Shown: positions 26,899-38,703 of the stretch, one piece after another
How the letters are laid out: every line of letters begins with the position of its first letter
Position numbering within the stretch: the stretch's first letter is position 1
Assembly: GCF_933775445.1 (NCBI RefSeq)
Contig: NC_065876.1
Coordinates: forward strand, 248,001 to 312,000
Source: Argentina anserina
Lineage: Eukaryota > Streptophyta > Magnoliopsida > Rosales > Rosaceae
DNA: 64,000 bases
Reading direction: 5' to 3'
The notes under the pieces: generated by a model
What the model was told of the DNA's origin: nothing
Database searches by the model: none
What the model saw: the letters and a program-made list of their open reading frames with translations, nothing else
Translations under genes and position numbers: made by a program

Positions 26899-26959
26899 GC
26901 CCAGAAACAGATCGTGTCCGTTCACTTCTACTTTCTCTCGGCGTTCACCGGGAAGTGGA

Positions 26960-27811
26960 GACACATATATTCAATCGACGTATGTGTAGTCGTGTGGACG
27001 AAGTAAATTATTTTTTTTAAGAAAAAAAATGGTATGGCTAAATTGATGGAATTATACTTTATCAACAAAAAAATAAATAATATGACTCGTTACTTTTCTT
27101 GTTTTAAAATGGTGGTTAATGTTTGAATTGTAACATACTCGTAATATTTAAGTTTTTTGTTCTATACAAAAAATGATGATTAATGAATCTCATTTAGTAC
27201 CCGCTAAATGATTGATCATTACCATCGTCTCGTACGACCTCAATAGAGGTTAGGCGTTGAGATACCGCACATGTAGAGCCACAATTCAAATAACTACGTG
27301 TTTTTGCTTTCAAGCACGTCCACAATGCTCCGACCCAAACCTAGAAGATTTTATATAGATGGTTCACCTTAAAATAACATCGTTAAAGAATCCTAACCGT
27401 CGAAATTCAGTGATGAATGTCTTGTTTTCTAAGTTACTTTGTTACGCTTAGGCTCCTAATTTTTTTTTGTCAAAACTTATATAGATGGATCACGTTGATA
27501 TAGATTGCGTACGCTTAGGCTCCTATTTTTTGTTTTTTTTTCAAAATTTATACAAAATTTATTTACAGAGGTGGGACAATATTCTTCCATTCTTTACTTT
27601 GTTACTTTGTTTTACGTTGGTGAAAGCTGCGTCGCAGAAAACGACAAGTTGGGCATCCGATAGTAGAGGCGATGGGATAGTCGTTGAAATGTTGTACAGT
27701 GGCATCAGGCTCCCAGTTCCTCGTCCTCTGCTTACCACGAAGGGGGAGACCTCTCCCCCAAACCCAATCCAATCCAATAGCAAACACAAGCGCTTTCAGA
27801 TTCACTCATAA
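26960..27811. promoter_or_regulatory. Shared intergenic region between the divergent DUF789 and desulfhydrase genes
   Basis: The two genes point away from each other with less than 0.9 kb between their leaders. The region contains a micro-insertion (27443-27525) and, at its right end, an in-frame stretch just upstream of the desulfhydrase ATG (see findings). No individual promoter element is strong enough to call. Confidence 0.4.
27443..27525. repeat. Poly(T) micro-insertion with 16-bp direct repeats
   Basis: TACGCTTAGGCTCCTA is present perfectly at 27443-27458 and 27510-27525. The 51 bases between begin with a T run followed by GTCAAAACTTATATAG. Read on the minus strand, this is a 51-base fragment ending TTTTGAC then poly(A). 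Confidence 0.6.
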
Positions 27812-30800
27812 ATGGCAGGAATCGGGTTGGGGCTGGACTTCCTGTCAAAGAAGCCATACACACCACCTCCTTGGGCATCCAGCATCACCCCCATCCCCTC
27901 TCACACCTTCTCTCTCGGTCACGTAATTCCTAATCCTCTTAGTCCTTACTTATAATACTCTCTACCATCACTGTCGACTTTACTAACACTCCTACTTTTC
28001 TGCCAGCTTCCCACTCCAATTCACAAATGGAATCTCCCCAACTTGCCCGACAACACTGAGGTCTGGTTGAAGGTATGACTCGATCAGTATATGCACTTGG
28101 AACATGTTTGGGTTTTCTCTGTTCACTTAGCTGACCGAAGTGTTTGCAATGCGAAATGTGGTAGCGTGATGATCTGTCGGGGATGCAGCTCAGCGGCAAC
28201 AAAGTCCGGAAATTGGAATTTCTGATGGCAGATGCCGTCGAAAAGGGTGCTGATTGTATCATAACTATAGGCGGCATCCAAAGCAACCACTGCCGTGCAA
28301 CTGCTGTGGCTGCCAAGTATCTCAATCTTGACTCCTATCTCATTTTACGTACCTCTAAGGTCAATTTCATTCTCTTTGTTCAATTACTTCAAATTTTGCT
28401 GTCTTTGCTTCATGCTTTTTAATGTCTTATTACAGGTTCTCGTGGACCAAGATCCTGGTCTCACCGGGAACCTTCTGGTTGAGCGTTTAGTTGGAGCTCA
28501 TATTGAACTGATTTCGAAAGAAGAGTACGCCAAAATTGGGAGTGTGGTATTGTTCTTGCCAGCACTGCCTTTTATCATGAGCATGCATTTTCTGTAGTTA
28601 ATCAGATAGTCTCTAGGTTCTTTCAGTAATGTTATTATCTCAGGTTGAAGTGTGATGTTGAAACACTGCCCTTCTCATTACAAACTGCATATTAATTGTT
28701 ATGCGTGATTTAATGGGTATATTGATAGCTATCTTATTGGTGTAACAACATGCACATTCCGCATATTTAGAAGCTTATATATATTCTTTCACTGCTAAGT
28801 TTTGAGAGTAATGTATTGAATCTGGTCAGGCTCTCACTAATACCCTAAAGGAAAGGCTGATAAAAGAAGGAAGAAGACCATATGTCATTCCTGTTGGTGG
28901 ATCAGACTCTCTTGGAACCTGGTAAAATTGGTTTTACTTTTGCCTTTCTATTTAAACCTTAATGGTTTTTTTTATAGTATTTTTACAAATAATAATGGAG
29001 AAGAGAAATGCAAGGATTACCAAATCTCAGTCTGACTTATTAAATTTTTAATTGTGTTTTCTTTCTTGCTGATCTATATACTATATAAAACTATATAAAG
29101 CCAGCACCCTCCACAATCACCAAAATATGTTTTGCCTAGAATACCCTTTTTATTAGACTCAATTACACAAAATGATTATGTGTTAAAAAAATCAAAATAG
29201 ATGTAACCACAAATATAATCTGTTTTTTTTCATCATTACACAATAACCAATAAATTAACACATGCATCGCACGGGTACAAATCTAGTATATAGAAATCGA
29301 ACATTCTTGTTCAATGTTGACAGTTATAAATTCCCTTTCTTTGACGTTATCGGTTTGGTAAATTTGATTTGTATTAGGGGATATATTGAAGCTATTCGAG
29401 AGATTGAGCAGCAGCTTCACGGTGCGAATGGCAAACTAAAATTTGATGATATTGTTGTAGCAACTGGAAGGTTTGGCTTTCTGCTGTCTCTTACATATTT
29501 TCTATGACTGTAGTTTATCTTTGTGAAAACAGTCGAGTTGATGATAATCATGAGTGACATTATTTCCATCTGTTTTATGTTGTCCAGTACTACTTCCTTG
29601 TGTTTAATAAATTTCCCTTGTTGATTTAGTGGGGGTACAATCGCTGGTTTGTCATTGGGGTCTTCGCTGAGTTCGTTGAAGGCAAAAGTAGGAATCCTCT
29701 CTGTCGATAACTAGGTTCTCACTTGTCAGATTGTGTAATTGTTTGCTCATTCTACTTTGCAGGTTCATGCATTCTCTGTCTGCGATGACCCTGATTACTT
29801 CTACGACTTTGTTCAAGGCCTACTTGATGGACTTGAAGCAGGCGTTGATTCACGTCATATTGTTAACATTCAAAATGTGAGTGTCGGAGTAGATCAGATC
29901 AGGTCTTCCTTATTTAATTTGTGAAACATGATATCGTATGCTGTTTTGAATAGTAAGGTTTACATTCATGCGTTCTTTGACCTTTTATGGTCGTATTATG
30001 ATTGAGAAATACGTTGGGATTGTTTACAATTTTGAATGCTAGAATCTGAACTTGTGTAGAATAATTAGGAATGTGATTATAAAACATGAAAATGAAATCA
30101 TAGTTTGAACATTTGTGGGTTGTAACTGGAATATACGTTTGTTACCATTAGATAAAAGAATCATGTGATGCATCCTCAAACCTGCATATGAATTCCATGC
30201 ATTCACTAACATAATTCTACATCTGAATGACCTGTTTATAGAACTAAAAGTTGGGGTTGATTGTATATTGTGGTCCGACAGGCCAAGGGTCTAGGCTATG
30301 CAATCAGCACTGCTGAGGAGCTTAATTTTGTGAAGGAGATTGCCGCAACCACTGGTGTTATTTTGGATCCAGTTTACAGGTATGAATCACTGTTGCTTCA
30401 GAAATGAATATGTGCATTTGATGAACTCTTTTCTTCTTCTTTTTTATGTTTTTTTATTACGAAAAGTATAAAATAACAAATAGAAGAAGGAGAAGAAATC
30501 TGCTTTCATCTATATCCAACTCTATTCAGTACATCTCGTTATCTGAGATATCTTCTGCCTGAATACAAAATGTAATATCTGTTTTCTCATGTGGAAAAAT
30601 GAGATTAGTTTTAGAAGTAGCAGCTTTTAATGTTGTATTTGCTAAATGACAAGATGACCAAAAATCAATATTATGTGATCTATTTTCAGTGGTAAAGCTG
30701 TTTATGGGTTGGTGAAGGACATTGCCCAGAATCCAAAGAAGTGGGAAGGAAGAAAGATCCTCTTCATACACACAGGTGGGCTGCTTGGGTTGTTTGACAA

Positions 30801-30894
30801 GGTTGAGCAGATTGCTCCATCATTGGGAAAATACAGTCGGATGGATGTCTGCGAATCTGTTCCGCGGAAGCATGGTATCGGCAAAATGTTCTAG
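27812..30894 (+). CDS. DCD: D-cysteine desulfhydrase (PLP-dependent, ACC deaminase-like)
   Basis: Breaks D-cysteine down to pyruvate, H2S and ammonia; the Arabidopsis enzyme At1g48420 also has ACC deaminase activity and is mitochondrial. Ten coding exons: 27812-27922, 28007-28072, 28165-28359, 28436-28546, 28830-28921, 29378-29470, 29630-29687, 29763-29876, 30282-30379, 30690-30894. They join in phase to 380 aa. Residues 60-75 read [16 protein letters not shown], and Lys at about 72 is the expected PLP lysine. [11 protein letters not shown] and the glycine loop SGGTIAG (phosphate binding) follow, with [11 protein letters not shown] near the end. The terminal [11 protein letters not shown] matches the family. 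The start follows from homology: [19 protein letters not shown] lines up with the mature part of the Arabidopsis protein. An in-frame TAA sits directly before the ATG, so no transit peptide is encoded in this reading. Confidence 0.93.
29073..29286 (+). mobile_element. Short non-autonomous Helitron in desulfhydrase intron 5
   Basis: A 214-bp unit starts TCTATATACTATATAAA after an A and ends with GCATCGCACGGG, then CTAG before T. The TC start, CTAG end, 3' hairpin-type motif and A/T insertion are Helitron hallmarks, with no terminal inverted repeat. A diverged copy in the opposite orientation lies at 49408-49624 and shares AAAGCCAGCACC, the ATTATG/ATATGTTTTG block and AACACRTGCATCGCA. Confidence 0.6.
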
Positions 30895-31498
30895 TCTTTA
30901 CTCTCTTATGAGAGTAATGGAGATTAAATTAAATCTCCAATCAAAGTCCATAGTCCATACTGCTATGAATATGATTCTCATGTTGGTAAATAAGAGTAAT
31001 AGGGTGAGAGCTTCGGTTGTATTGTTTGTCAAAAGAGCGGACAGTAGTATTATGAACTAGAATGAAACATCAGTCATCATCAGCCGCATCATTTGTAATT
31101 CTATAATATCTGATCCTTATCTTGAAAGATTCTAAATTTCTAAGAACCCTCTATTATATATATTTATATATTTAAAAGAAGAAGAGAGTTTAAATTGTTG
31201 CGAAAACAAGAGTCAGGGATGCTTGAAAGTTTCAATCTTTGATTTGAAGGGTGGAAATTTTCAATCTCTATATTTTTTGGCGTGATTCTGAAAACTTTAA
31301 ATTCCCAATAAAAATTTGGCGCGAGATTTTGGAGCCAAATTGGAGCCCCACTCTTTTAAAAGTCGGTTTATGTTTCGCGGTTTCCCCCACGAACATCGAC
31401 TCAGATCTGGTAATTTGTTTTCTTAATTGCAGCTCCCTTCCTTTCCTTTTGAGTTTTGAATCAATCCATCACTGTGTTTATATGTTTTGCAGGATGAC
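30895..31498. other. Desulfhydrase 3' flank and PHD gene leader
   Basis: Probably holds the 3'-UTR of the desulfhydrase gene. From about 31250 comes the non-coding first exon of the PHD gene, with its donor at 31410 (GATCTG|GTAATT) and acceptor at 31492. The frame that continues the PHD ORF upstream of 31410 is open but contains no ATG. Confidence 0.5.
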
Positions 31499-32790
31499 AT
31501 GGTACTTCAGAGCTGTGTTCCGAGTTCTGTTCAAGTACGGAACCAAGACGTTGGCTTGTCCGTACTTAGAAGCTATAAGCTCCAAAAGATTTCGCTTCAT
31601 AAGATTTGTGGTGCTGATGATTCTATTATGTCGTGTAAGCTCTGTGGTCAATCTGAAAGCGTATCGAATCTCTTACTCTGTGATCGTTGTGAGGAAGCAT
31701 TTCATGTTTCTTGCTGCAATCCCAGAGTGGTTTTGCCAATTGACGAGTGGTTTTGTCATTCCTGTTCAAAAATGTCAGTGAGTGATTCGATATCCCGTAC
31801 TATTAGCCAGGGGGTCGGTCGGCCGCCTCAATTTGAGTTCGGTCCGGTATTGGGTCCAATTGCAGCTATGATTAAGTACCCGGAGCTATTTACATCTAAG
31901 GTTCGAATTGGTGAAGCTTATCAAGCCCAAGTTCCTGACTGGTGCGTTGAGGTTTCTGTTCTTCTTTTCATTTTGAATGACATAGCCTAATTCAAATTAC
32001 TCTTAACTATGCCACTTTTAATGTTGCAGGGCTCCGTCGAATGAAGTCATAACTGATAACTGTGATTGTGCTCACCCTGCCGATTCTCAGGTGATAATCT
32101 TGAAGGCTTTGCATCATTTTCTGTTACTTAGATAATTGTACATAGTGAATGCATCTTGAATGTCAATGAAATAGAACTTGGAATTCTACATATCAAGCTA
32201 TAATATAGACCAGCTGTGTTCTTTGTTTCCTACATAAGTTCCTTGTAGAAGTATTTGTAGCTGAACATCAACTATGGATAATAGAGACAATCTAGATGAG
32301 GACAAAATGAATTTATGCTTTATTCTTGTAATGGTGCACGAAATGTTAACATAATTCCTATCATCAGCTGGTCTAATGGTAACTGAATTCTGCGGAACTT
32401 ATCTTTATTGGGTTCTTACTTTTTACATATTATGGAGTATCTGATTCAAACATATATTAGGAAACTTTCGGCTGTCTCATATGTGTTATGTAATAATCGT
32501 TCGATGCAATGCAAAATTCAGTAACCTGATATTATGAGCAAGCAATAAACAATAGCTTGATTGGTTTGTTTGTTTGTTTCTTGATGCAAATTGATGATCT
32601 GTTATGCAACTTGAACCGCCTTTTCCTTCCAGATATTCCTTTCAACTATCAGTTTATTTGCATTTTATCTTTGTTTCTGTGGGCTTATAGTTGTGGCCTT
32701 GTGTCTCATACTACTGTTTCATTTTACATTGCATTGTAGTTGAAACCACATACCGCTTCTAGAAAGAGAAAACAAGAGTTTTCATCATAA
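31499..32790 (+). CDS. Small PHD-finger protein
   Basis: Probable chromatin reader or nuclear protein, target unknown. Coding exons 31499-31941, 32030-32090 and 32740-32790 join in phase to 184 aa. The start is the first ATG of the exon (MVLQSCVPSS), since the upstream exon has none in frame. A single PHD finger lies at about residues 46-90: CKLCG, CDRCEEAFHVSC and DEWFCHSC supply the Cys4-His-Cys3 zinc ligands. After it come GRPPQFEFGP, an IGEAYQAQVPDW segment and a short basic tail (SRKRKQE). I do not recognise a named gene. Related plant PHD proteins I recall are longer, so the C-terminus may be truncated or the last two exons wrongly joined. Confidence 0.6.
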
Positions 32791-34765
32791 ACTGGTGGAG
32801 AAGTCTGCATAAACGTCAATGAGTAAGATCCCTTCAATCTTTTATTTCCTGTCAATACACTGGCTGCTTTAGTTGGAATGATTCTCACAACTAACATACT
32901 CATATGAACGACTTCTGTCTTTGTTCAGGTTGCCATATTCATATACCGATCCGATAACAATAAAGGGATGGGCATGCTTTTGTTGTAATCTACTGATGTC
33001 TTCATAACGGCACATAAATCTTGGGATTGCAAGTGAATACTTCTCCATCTACCGGTACTTCCGATCCAACTCGCTTATCTTGTTGTCTGAGCCATAAACT
33101 AGCATGATACCCCTAAAACAGTTGCCTACTTTCCCTACCCTTATTTACCACTTCGCCTTCAAATTACTTATCCTGTTTTGAGCTTAACATTATAGCATAA
33201 TGCCGGCCTTTGGTGCAGTTGCCTAGTTTGCCGATCCTTTTGGCTACTTAGCCCTGAAGTCTTACTATTAATAGAGACGGTGGCTTTTAGTAATTCAAAT
33301 TCACGGAGCTAGCTCACTCCATCGCCATCATCTGCTTCTTTTCTTGCTCACATTTCAACCTTTTTCTCATTATGCGGTGGTTGTAGTGAGTGATCATACC
33401 CTCTTGGCAATTGCAAACCGAGTGACTGATTCGACCCCACTGTCAACCAGAGCTAGTGGTGTCCGCAACAACATGCTCACTACAAAGACCCTTTAATTGA
33501 CAACTGTGGGTCAACAAGTCATCCTTTTGTAGCATCAACCCCCACACCACACCACACATTCACACACAGTGGTCTTACGGTGATCGAGATTGAGAACTGT
33601 GAGTATGCAAGAACGGTGTTAATCGCATCCACCCGTCAACTTCCAGTATTCTGTTTTTTTTTTATACTTTCAATTATTCACTTTGTTTCTTTCTTCTTCT
33701 GCAAAACTAATACGCAACCCATTTTCCTCGTATACAATTACCGACAAATCCAATCCGACTGTGTTACCTGGCAAAGTTTCTTTCATTCCATTATTAGATC
33801 CGACTTCAACCAATCGACACAGTTTTTTCATAACAAAACAAGAGGAACGGATAAGGTTTTAATGGAAGATCATTCAGTTCAAAAAAGGAAAAGAAGGTTT
33901 TAATACTGTCAAAACCGGAGTACTTGTCTTCTGCTTCCCACTCGTAACTCGTTAAGCCTATTTATACTGTCGGTTTGGGTGTATCAAACTTTATACAGTG
34001 AATTCAGATACGTTGCAAGTCTAAATTAAATTAGTCTTCCAACTAGAAACATAACTTCATATATGAAACATGAGATGTATGCGACATTGACACTGGGTTT
34101 CAGTCACTCCATCAATGGTTAATTGTTTTAATAATGTGTTAGACTTCAAGATTTAAACCATTTTCATGGTTCAATTTGGTTGAGGTCGATTTGGACTTTC
34201 TCAATATGAATGAGACCGGCACCTCTGGCCGCCACCCGATTATTATAATGTTTGGAGAAATCAAGTCGGCAGCGAATGAGAAAACCCACGGGGTACAATT
34301 GTCATTTCTTAAACCTCTTCGATCTTCTCCGGTGGTTTTCCGGGTATATCTGGCACGTATCCGACTTGTCTTCAACCGTGTAAAATGGCTGTGCCAGTGG
34401 AAACGTCGGATTTGAATTAAAAGTCGCTGAATTCGCGCTGAGTACGCTCAAATTCATTCGGTATCGTTGCTCAGAAGACGTTTATACCCCCGTTGAAAAA
34501 CAAAAAATTATACGTAGGCCGAAGAAAATGCATGTGTAATGGGGCCACTTACCCCTGATAACAGTACGTGTCTCTCTTTCTGCTCTTTTTCTACATGTAA
34601 TTCCTCTAATAACATCATTAATCCTCTATCCTTCCCCCTTTAGATGCTCGAGATGATATAATGACCTTCGTATAAAGCAAAGCAACAGCATCATTCCCCT
34701 CACCGACCTTCCTATTCTTCTTTTCAATAATCTCTCCTTGACAAACAAAACAAAGAGAACGAAAC
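32791..34765. other. Spacer between the PHD and GAD genes
   Basis: No gene is supported. ORFs such as 33580-33903 have no recognisable domain. The last few hundred bases are probably the GAD promoter and leader. Confidence 0.55.
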
Positions 34766-37700
34766 ATGGTGATCTCCACCACCGGCGGTGACCGTGCAGA
34801 TCACTTTCTCGACTGTACCTTTGCTTCCAGATATGTACGCACTCCCGTCCCCAAGTAAGCCGATCAATCTTCACCTGTCCGGTGCAGCCATCTTTACTTG
34901 TTTCAGTTAGCATGTTTTCATGATGAGTAGCTAGCTTAAGATAATGAACGAAGGGATGAATGAATGTGCAGGTTCAGGATGCCGGAGACTTCACAACCCA
35001 AAGAAGCAGCTTATCAGATTATAAACGACGAGCTTATGCTGGACGGGGCCCCTCGGCTCAACCTGGCCTCATTTGTGACCACCTGGATGGAGCCGGAATG
35101 CGATAAACTCATGATGGACTCGATGAACAAGAACTATGTTGACATGGATGAGTACCCAGTCACCACTGAACTTCAGGTACCACTCATCTCCAGCCTTTCC
35201 ATCTCTATTCACTGATCCATCTTCTACACCAAACCATACTATATGATTCTTCAGTTTTACTTACTATATGCATTAATTACCGATCTAGATTCGAGATCTG
35301 GGGAGGGGATTACATATTGAGAATTCAAATATTATGCAATTTGTTTTTTTTTTTTCGACAATAGTATTATGCAATTTGTTGATATTGAAAGGAAGGATGA
35401 CAATTATTTAGTATCGCGATATCATCCACGTACGTGAGTTTGAAGCATTGACTATAGGATCAAATGGTTTTTAATTCTGTGGACTGTGAGACGTGGCCTA
35501 AGATTATAGCATCCGCTCAAAAGCAGATTACGTGGACCATAATTGCTCAAATATAGGCAAATATATTAAGGTGCAACATGATTGCATTACTATATTTGGT
35601 TTTTTTGTGGTAAATTTAACATTATCTTATAATCGACCCTACCTAATTTAAACATCTCTCTGGAATCTGGAGGCTATCTTTTTTTTTTTTGGTTAATCTG
35701 GAGGCTATCTTAGTTTCAGTTGCCACATTGCTTTTTGCAGGGGACATGAAATACAGGGCCATGAATTTATAGATGAATGCAATTACATACAGACATAGAT
35801 ACAAAAGCATAATATAAATCAATATAGTTTGGATTGTTGGTAAACTAGGAAGTTTTACAAGGACAAGGAAAGAGTCAAAAGTAACTTGGTTCATGAAGGA
35901 TGCTTTTATATTTTCACCATTTCCTTTTAACTGGACCCTCAGTTAATTTCCATAGCGTAGGCTATTAGATACTGATAACCCTCACAATAAAAGTTTTAAC
36001 GTAATACATTGTAATTTGTTAACCAAAGACAAAGTAAAGCAGAAGATTTTTTTTTTGTTTCAAATAGCTCTGTGGTCACTACTCAAGTAGTAATGCACGA
36101 TAGTTTCCAGTTAAATTAGATGAAATTTCATTTCATATTGATTATGATATATAGCTTGTTACGCTCTTCATATAATCCTTTCTTCCTCCATGTAGAATCG
36201 CTGTGTGAATATGATAGCCCACCTTTTCAATGCTCCAATTGGAGAAGCTGAAACAGCTGTTGGTGTGGGTACAGTAGGATCTTCAGAAGCAATTATGCTG
36301 GCAGGCCTAGCCTTTAAGAGAAAGTGGCAGCACAGGAGGAAAGCAGAAGGCAAACCCTGTGACAAGCCCAACATTGTCACTGGAGCTAATGTGCAGGTCT
36401 GAATTCTTAATTTCTCTGGTGATTGATTAAAACATGCGTCTAATTTTCTTGAAATATCATAATCTTCTTTAAATCTGAAATAAACACAAGTGATCATATA
36501 TCCATTGCTAAATCATTCCTGGTTTTCTTGAAGATACTGGCTTAATGGTTATCTGTGTGTTTCTGTTTAATGTTTCTTTAAAATATACAGGTTTGCTGGG
36601 AAAAGTTTGCTAGGTATTTTGAGGTTGAACTGAAGGAGGTAAAACTATCAGAGGGATACTATGTGATGGACCCTGTCAAAGCAGTTGAGATGGTTGATGA
36701 GAACACTATCTGTGTTGCAGCTATACTAGGTTCAACCCTGACGGGAGAGTTTGAGGATGTGAAGCTCCTTAATGATCTTCTTATTAAGAAGAATAAGGAG
36801 ACAGGATGGGAGACTCCCATTCATGTTGATGCCGCCAGTGGAGGCTTTATTGCTCCTTTCCTTTATCCCGATCTTGTGTGGGACTTCCGTTTGCCATTAG
36901 TCAAGAGTATCAATGTAAGTGGCCACAAGTATGGCCTTGTATATGCTGGTGTTGGATGGGTTGTGTGGAGGAGTAAAGAGGACTTGCCTGATGAGCTTGT
37001 CTTTCACATCAATTATCTTGGATCTGATCAACCAACTTTCACCCTCAACTTTTCCAAAGGTATTTGCTTGCCTGCTGACAGAAATTAATTGCTAACTAAT
37101 AATAAACAACTATTTTGGACATGACTAACTGATAGAAATTTTCTCCTTTGCAAGCATGCATTGTTAACAAGTCTTCAACTTCTTTAATTGGCAGGGTCTA
37201 GTCAGATAATTGCTCAGTACTATCAGTTTATACGACTCGGATTTGAGGTAACTTGTCTATCATTTTCTGTACTTAGAAACCTTAGGAAGATTGTTTTTGC
37301 AGTTTAATATTTTGCAATTAATTTATACTTCCCTATTATTTCAGGGTTACAAAAATGTGATGGAAAACTGCATGGCGAATGCAAGAGCACTGAAAGAAGG
37401 ACTAGAGAAAACAGGGCGGTTTGAAATTGTGTCGAAAGACATAGGGGTTCCCCTCGTGGCTTTCAGTCTAAAAGACAGCAGCAAGCACACTGTGTTTGAG
37501 ATAGCTGATACTTTGAGAAAGTATGGATGGATAGTTCCAGCCTACACAATGCCAGCCAATGCAGAACATGTTGCTGTTCTTCGTGTGGTTGTTAGGGAGG
37601 ATTTTAGCCGGAGCTTGGCTGAGAGACTGCTCTCAGACATTGACAAGGTTTTAAAAGAAATCAACACACTGCCAAGCCGTGTGTCTGAGAAATCTGTGCA

Positions 37701-37839
37701 TGTCACAGCTACTGTCGATGAAGTAGTCAACGCCAGTGAAGGGATGGTAAAGCCTGCTAAGAAAAGTGCAGTGGAGATTCAAAGAGAGGTAGCAACATAT
37801 TGGAAGAGCTTTGTGGAAAAAAAGAGGACAGTGTGCTAA
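34766..37839 (+). CDS. GAD: Glutamate decarboxylase, calmodulin-binding
   Basis: Cytosolic PLP enzyme that decarboxylates glutamate to GABA, the first step of the GABA shunt. Six coding exons: 34766-34854, 34972-35176, 36196-36396, 36591-37059, 37195-37247, 37345-37839. They join in phase to 503 aa, the usual plant length. The N-terminal region has [17 protein letters not shown]. The core has [30 protein letters not shown] and [18 protein letters not shown], where Lys at about 278 is the PLP lysine. [20 protein letters not shown] follows. The last 30 residues contain [18 protein letters not shown], with the Trp and Lys cluster of the calmodulin-binding autoinhibitory helix, so activation by Ca2+/calmodulin is expected. 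Intron 2 (about 1 kb) carries two micro-insertions. Which GAD paralogue this is cannot be decided from sequence alone. Confidence 0.96.
35330..35380. repeat. Poly(T) micro-insertion with 16-bp direct repeats, GAD intron 2
   Basis: TATTATGCAATTTGTT at 35330-35345 and 35365-35380 flanks 19 bases, ten T then CGACAATAG. On the minus strand this is CTATTGTCG plus poly(A), nearly the same tail as ATTGTC plus poly(A) at 894-910. Confidence 0.7.
35664..35711. repeat. Poly(T) micro-insertion with 17-bp direct repeats, GAD intron 2
   Basis: AATCTGGAGGCTATCTT is perfect at 35664-35680 and 35695-35711 and flanks 14 bases, ten T then GGTT. It lies only about 290 bases from the previous one. Confidence 0.7.
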
Positions 37840-38703
37840 GGATACAAGAACGGTGCTCTCTGTGTGCTTGCTTGATTGTGCTTGTTATGTCCACTTTTGT
37901 AATAAGGACTGAATGATTAGCCATAGTCTCCTGCTTTGTTCTTGTATTTTTGCCATGTATATTTGTTTTTCTAAATCTTTTTGCCATGTATTTTATACTT
38001 CTCATTATCTCATACATTAGTAAATGGCTCGTTATATGTCAGACCCAAAAAGAACTTTGTACTGTATTATGATTTATGAACTTCTTTTCCATACCTTTAT
38101 CAGGTTGAAGAAGAAAAATTTCTGGTTATCTATCTCAAAAAAAAAAATCATGAAATTCTGGTTAATCTTGCTTTAGATGACTACGACAAATGTTTCAATC
38201 TGCAGCAAGGTATCAAAATGTATGAAGGGATTGCTTTTCTTTTGATCTGAGGATTCAAACTTCTCAAATTATCTCAATCATGGTGAAAATCCTAGAAAAT
38301 TCATCTCAAGACCAACAGTCCAATAGCAAGGTTGCAATGAATTCATTCAAAGTTTCCCGATTAATGTTCTGCTCTGCCAATTTAAGATTCAACTCAGTTT
38401 GGAACTTTTGATTTTGATATATTGCTAGATAATTGATAGACTAGTTGGGCTTACTTCGCAGAGCCATTGGGCCTCTATGACCCAATAATAAGACTTGGAG
38501 ACCCCCCCCTTTCAGTCGCCGAATATCTCTCTGCAATTCTTTCCCAGCTAAACCCTCTCAATCTGGCATTGGGGGTCCTTTGTGTTCCTCATTTTCAAGT
38601 GTACACTTCTGGGCACTGTCTCAAGGGCACAAGTAGCAGACTCATCCCAATCCCTGGTAATTCTTCTTCTCACCCCTTTCCCTTTTCCTCAGTCCTAAAC
38701 AAT
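37840..38703. other. GAD 3' flank and PPR upstream region
   Basis: Probably holds the GAD 3'-UTR and then the PPR leader. An imperfect 16-base direct repeat (AAATTTCTGGTTATCT at 38116-38131, AAATTCTGGTTAATCT at 38153-38168) flanks ATCTC plus poly(A), a weaker example of the micro-insertion class. A C-rich run (38509-38516) precedes the PPR gene. Confidence 0.5.

Noticed and set aside
27485..27811. 108-aa ORF as a separate gene before the desulfhydrase
   Set aside because: Its 5' part runs through a micro-insertion and T runs. Only the last 40 codons look meaningful, and those are reported as a finding rather than a gene.
33580..33903. 107-aa plus-strand ORF
   Set aside because: No domain, low-complexity Phe/Ser runs, no splice or codon support.
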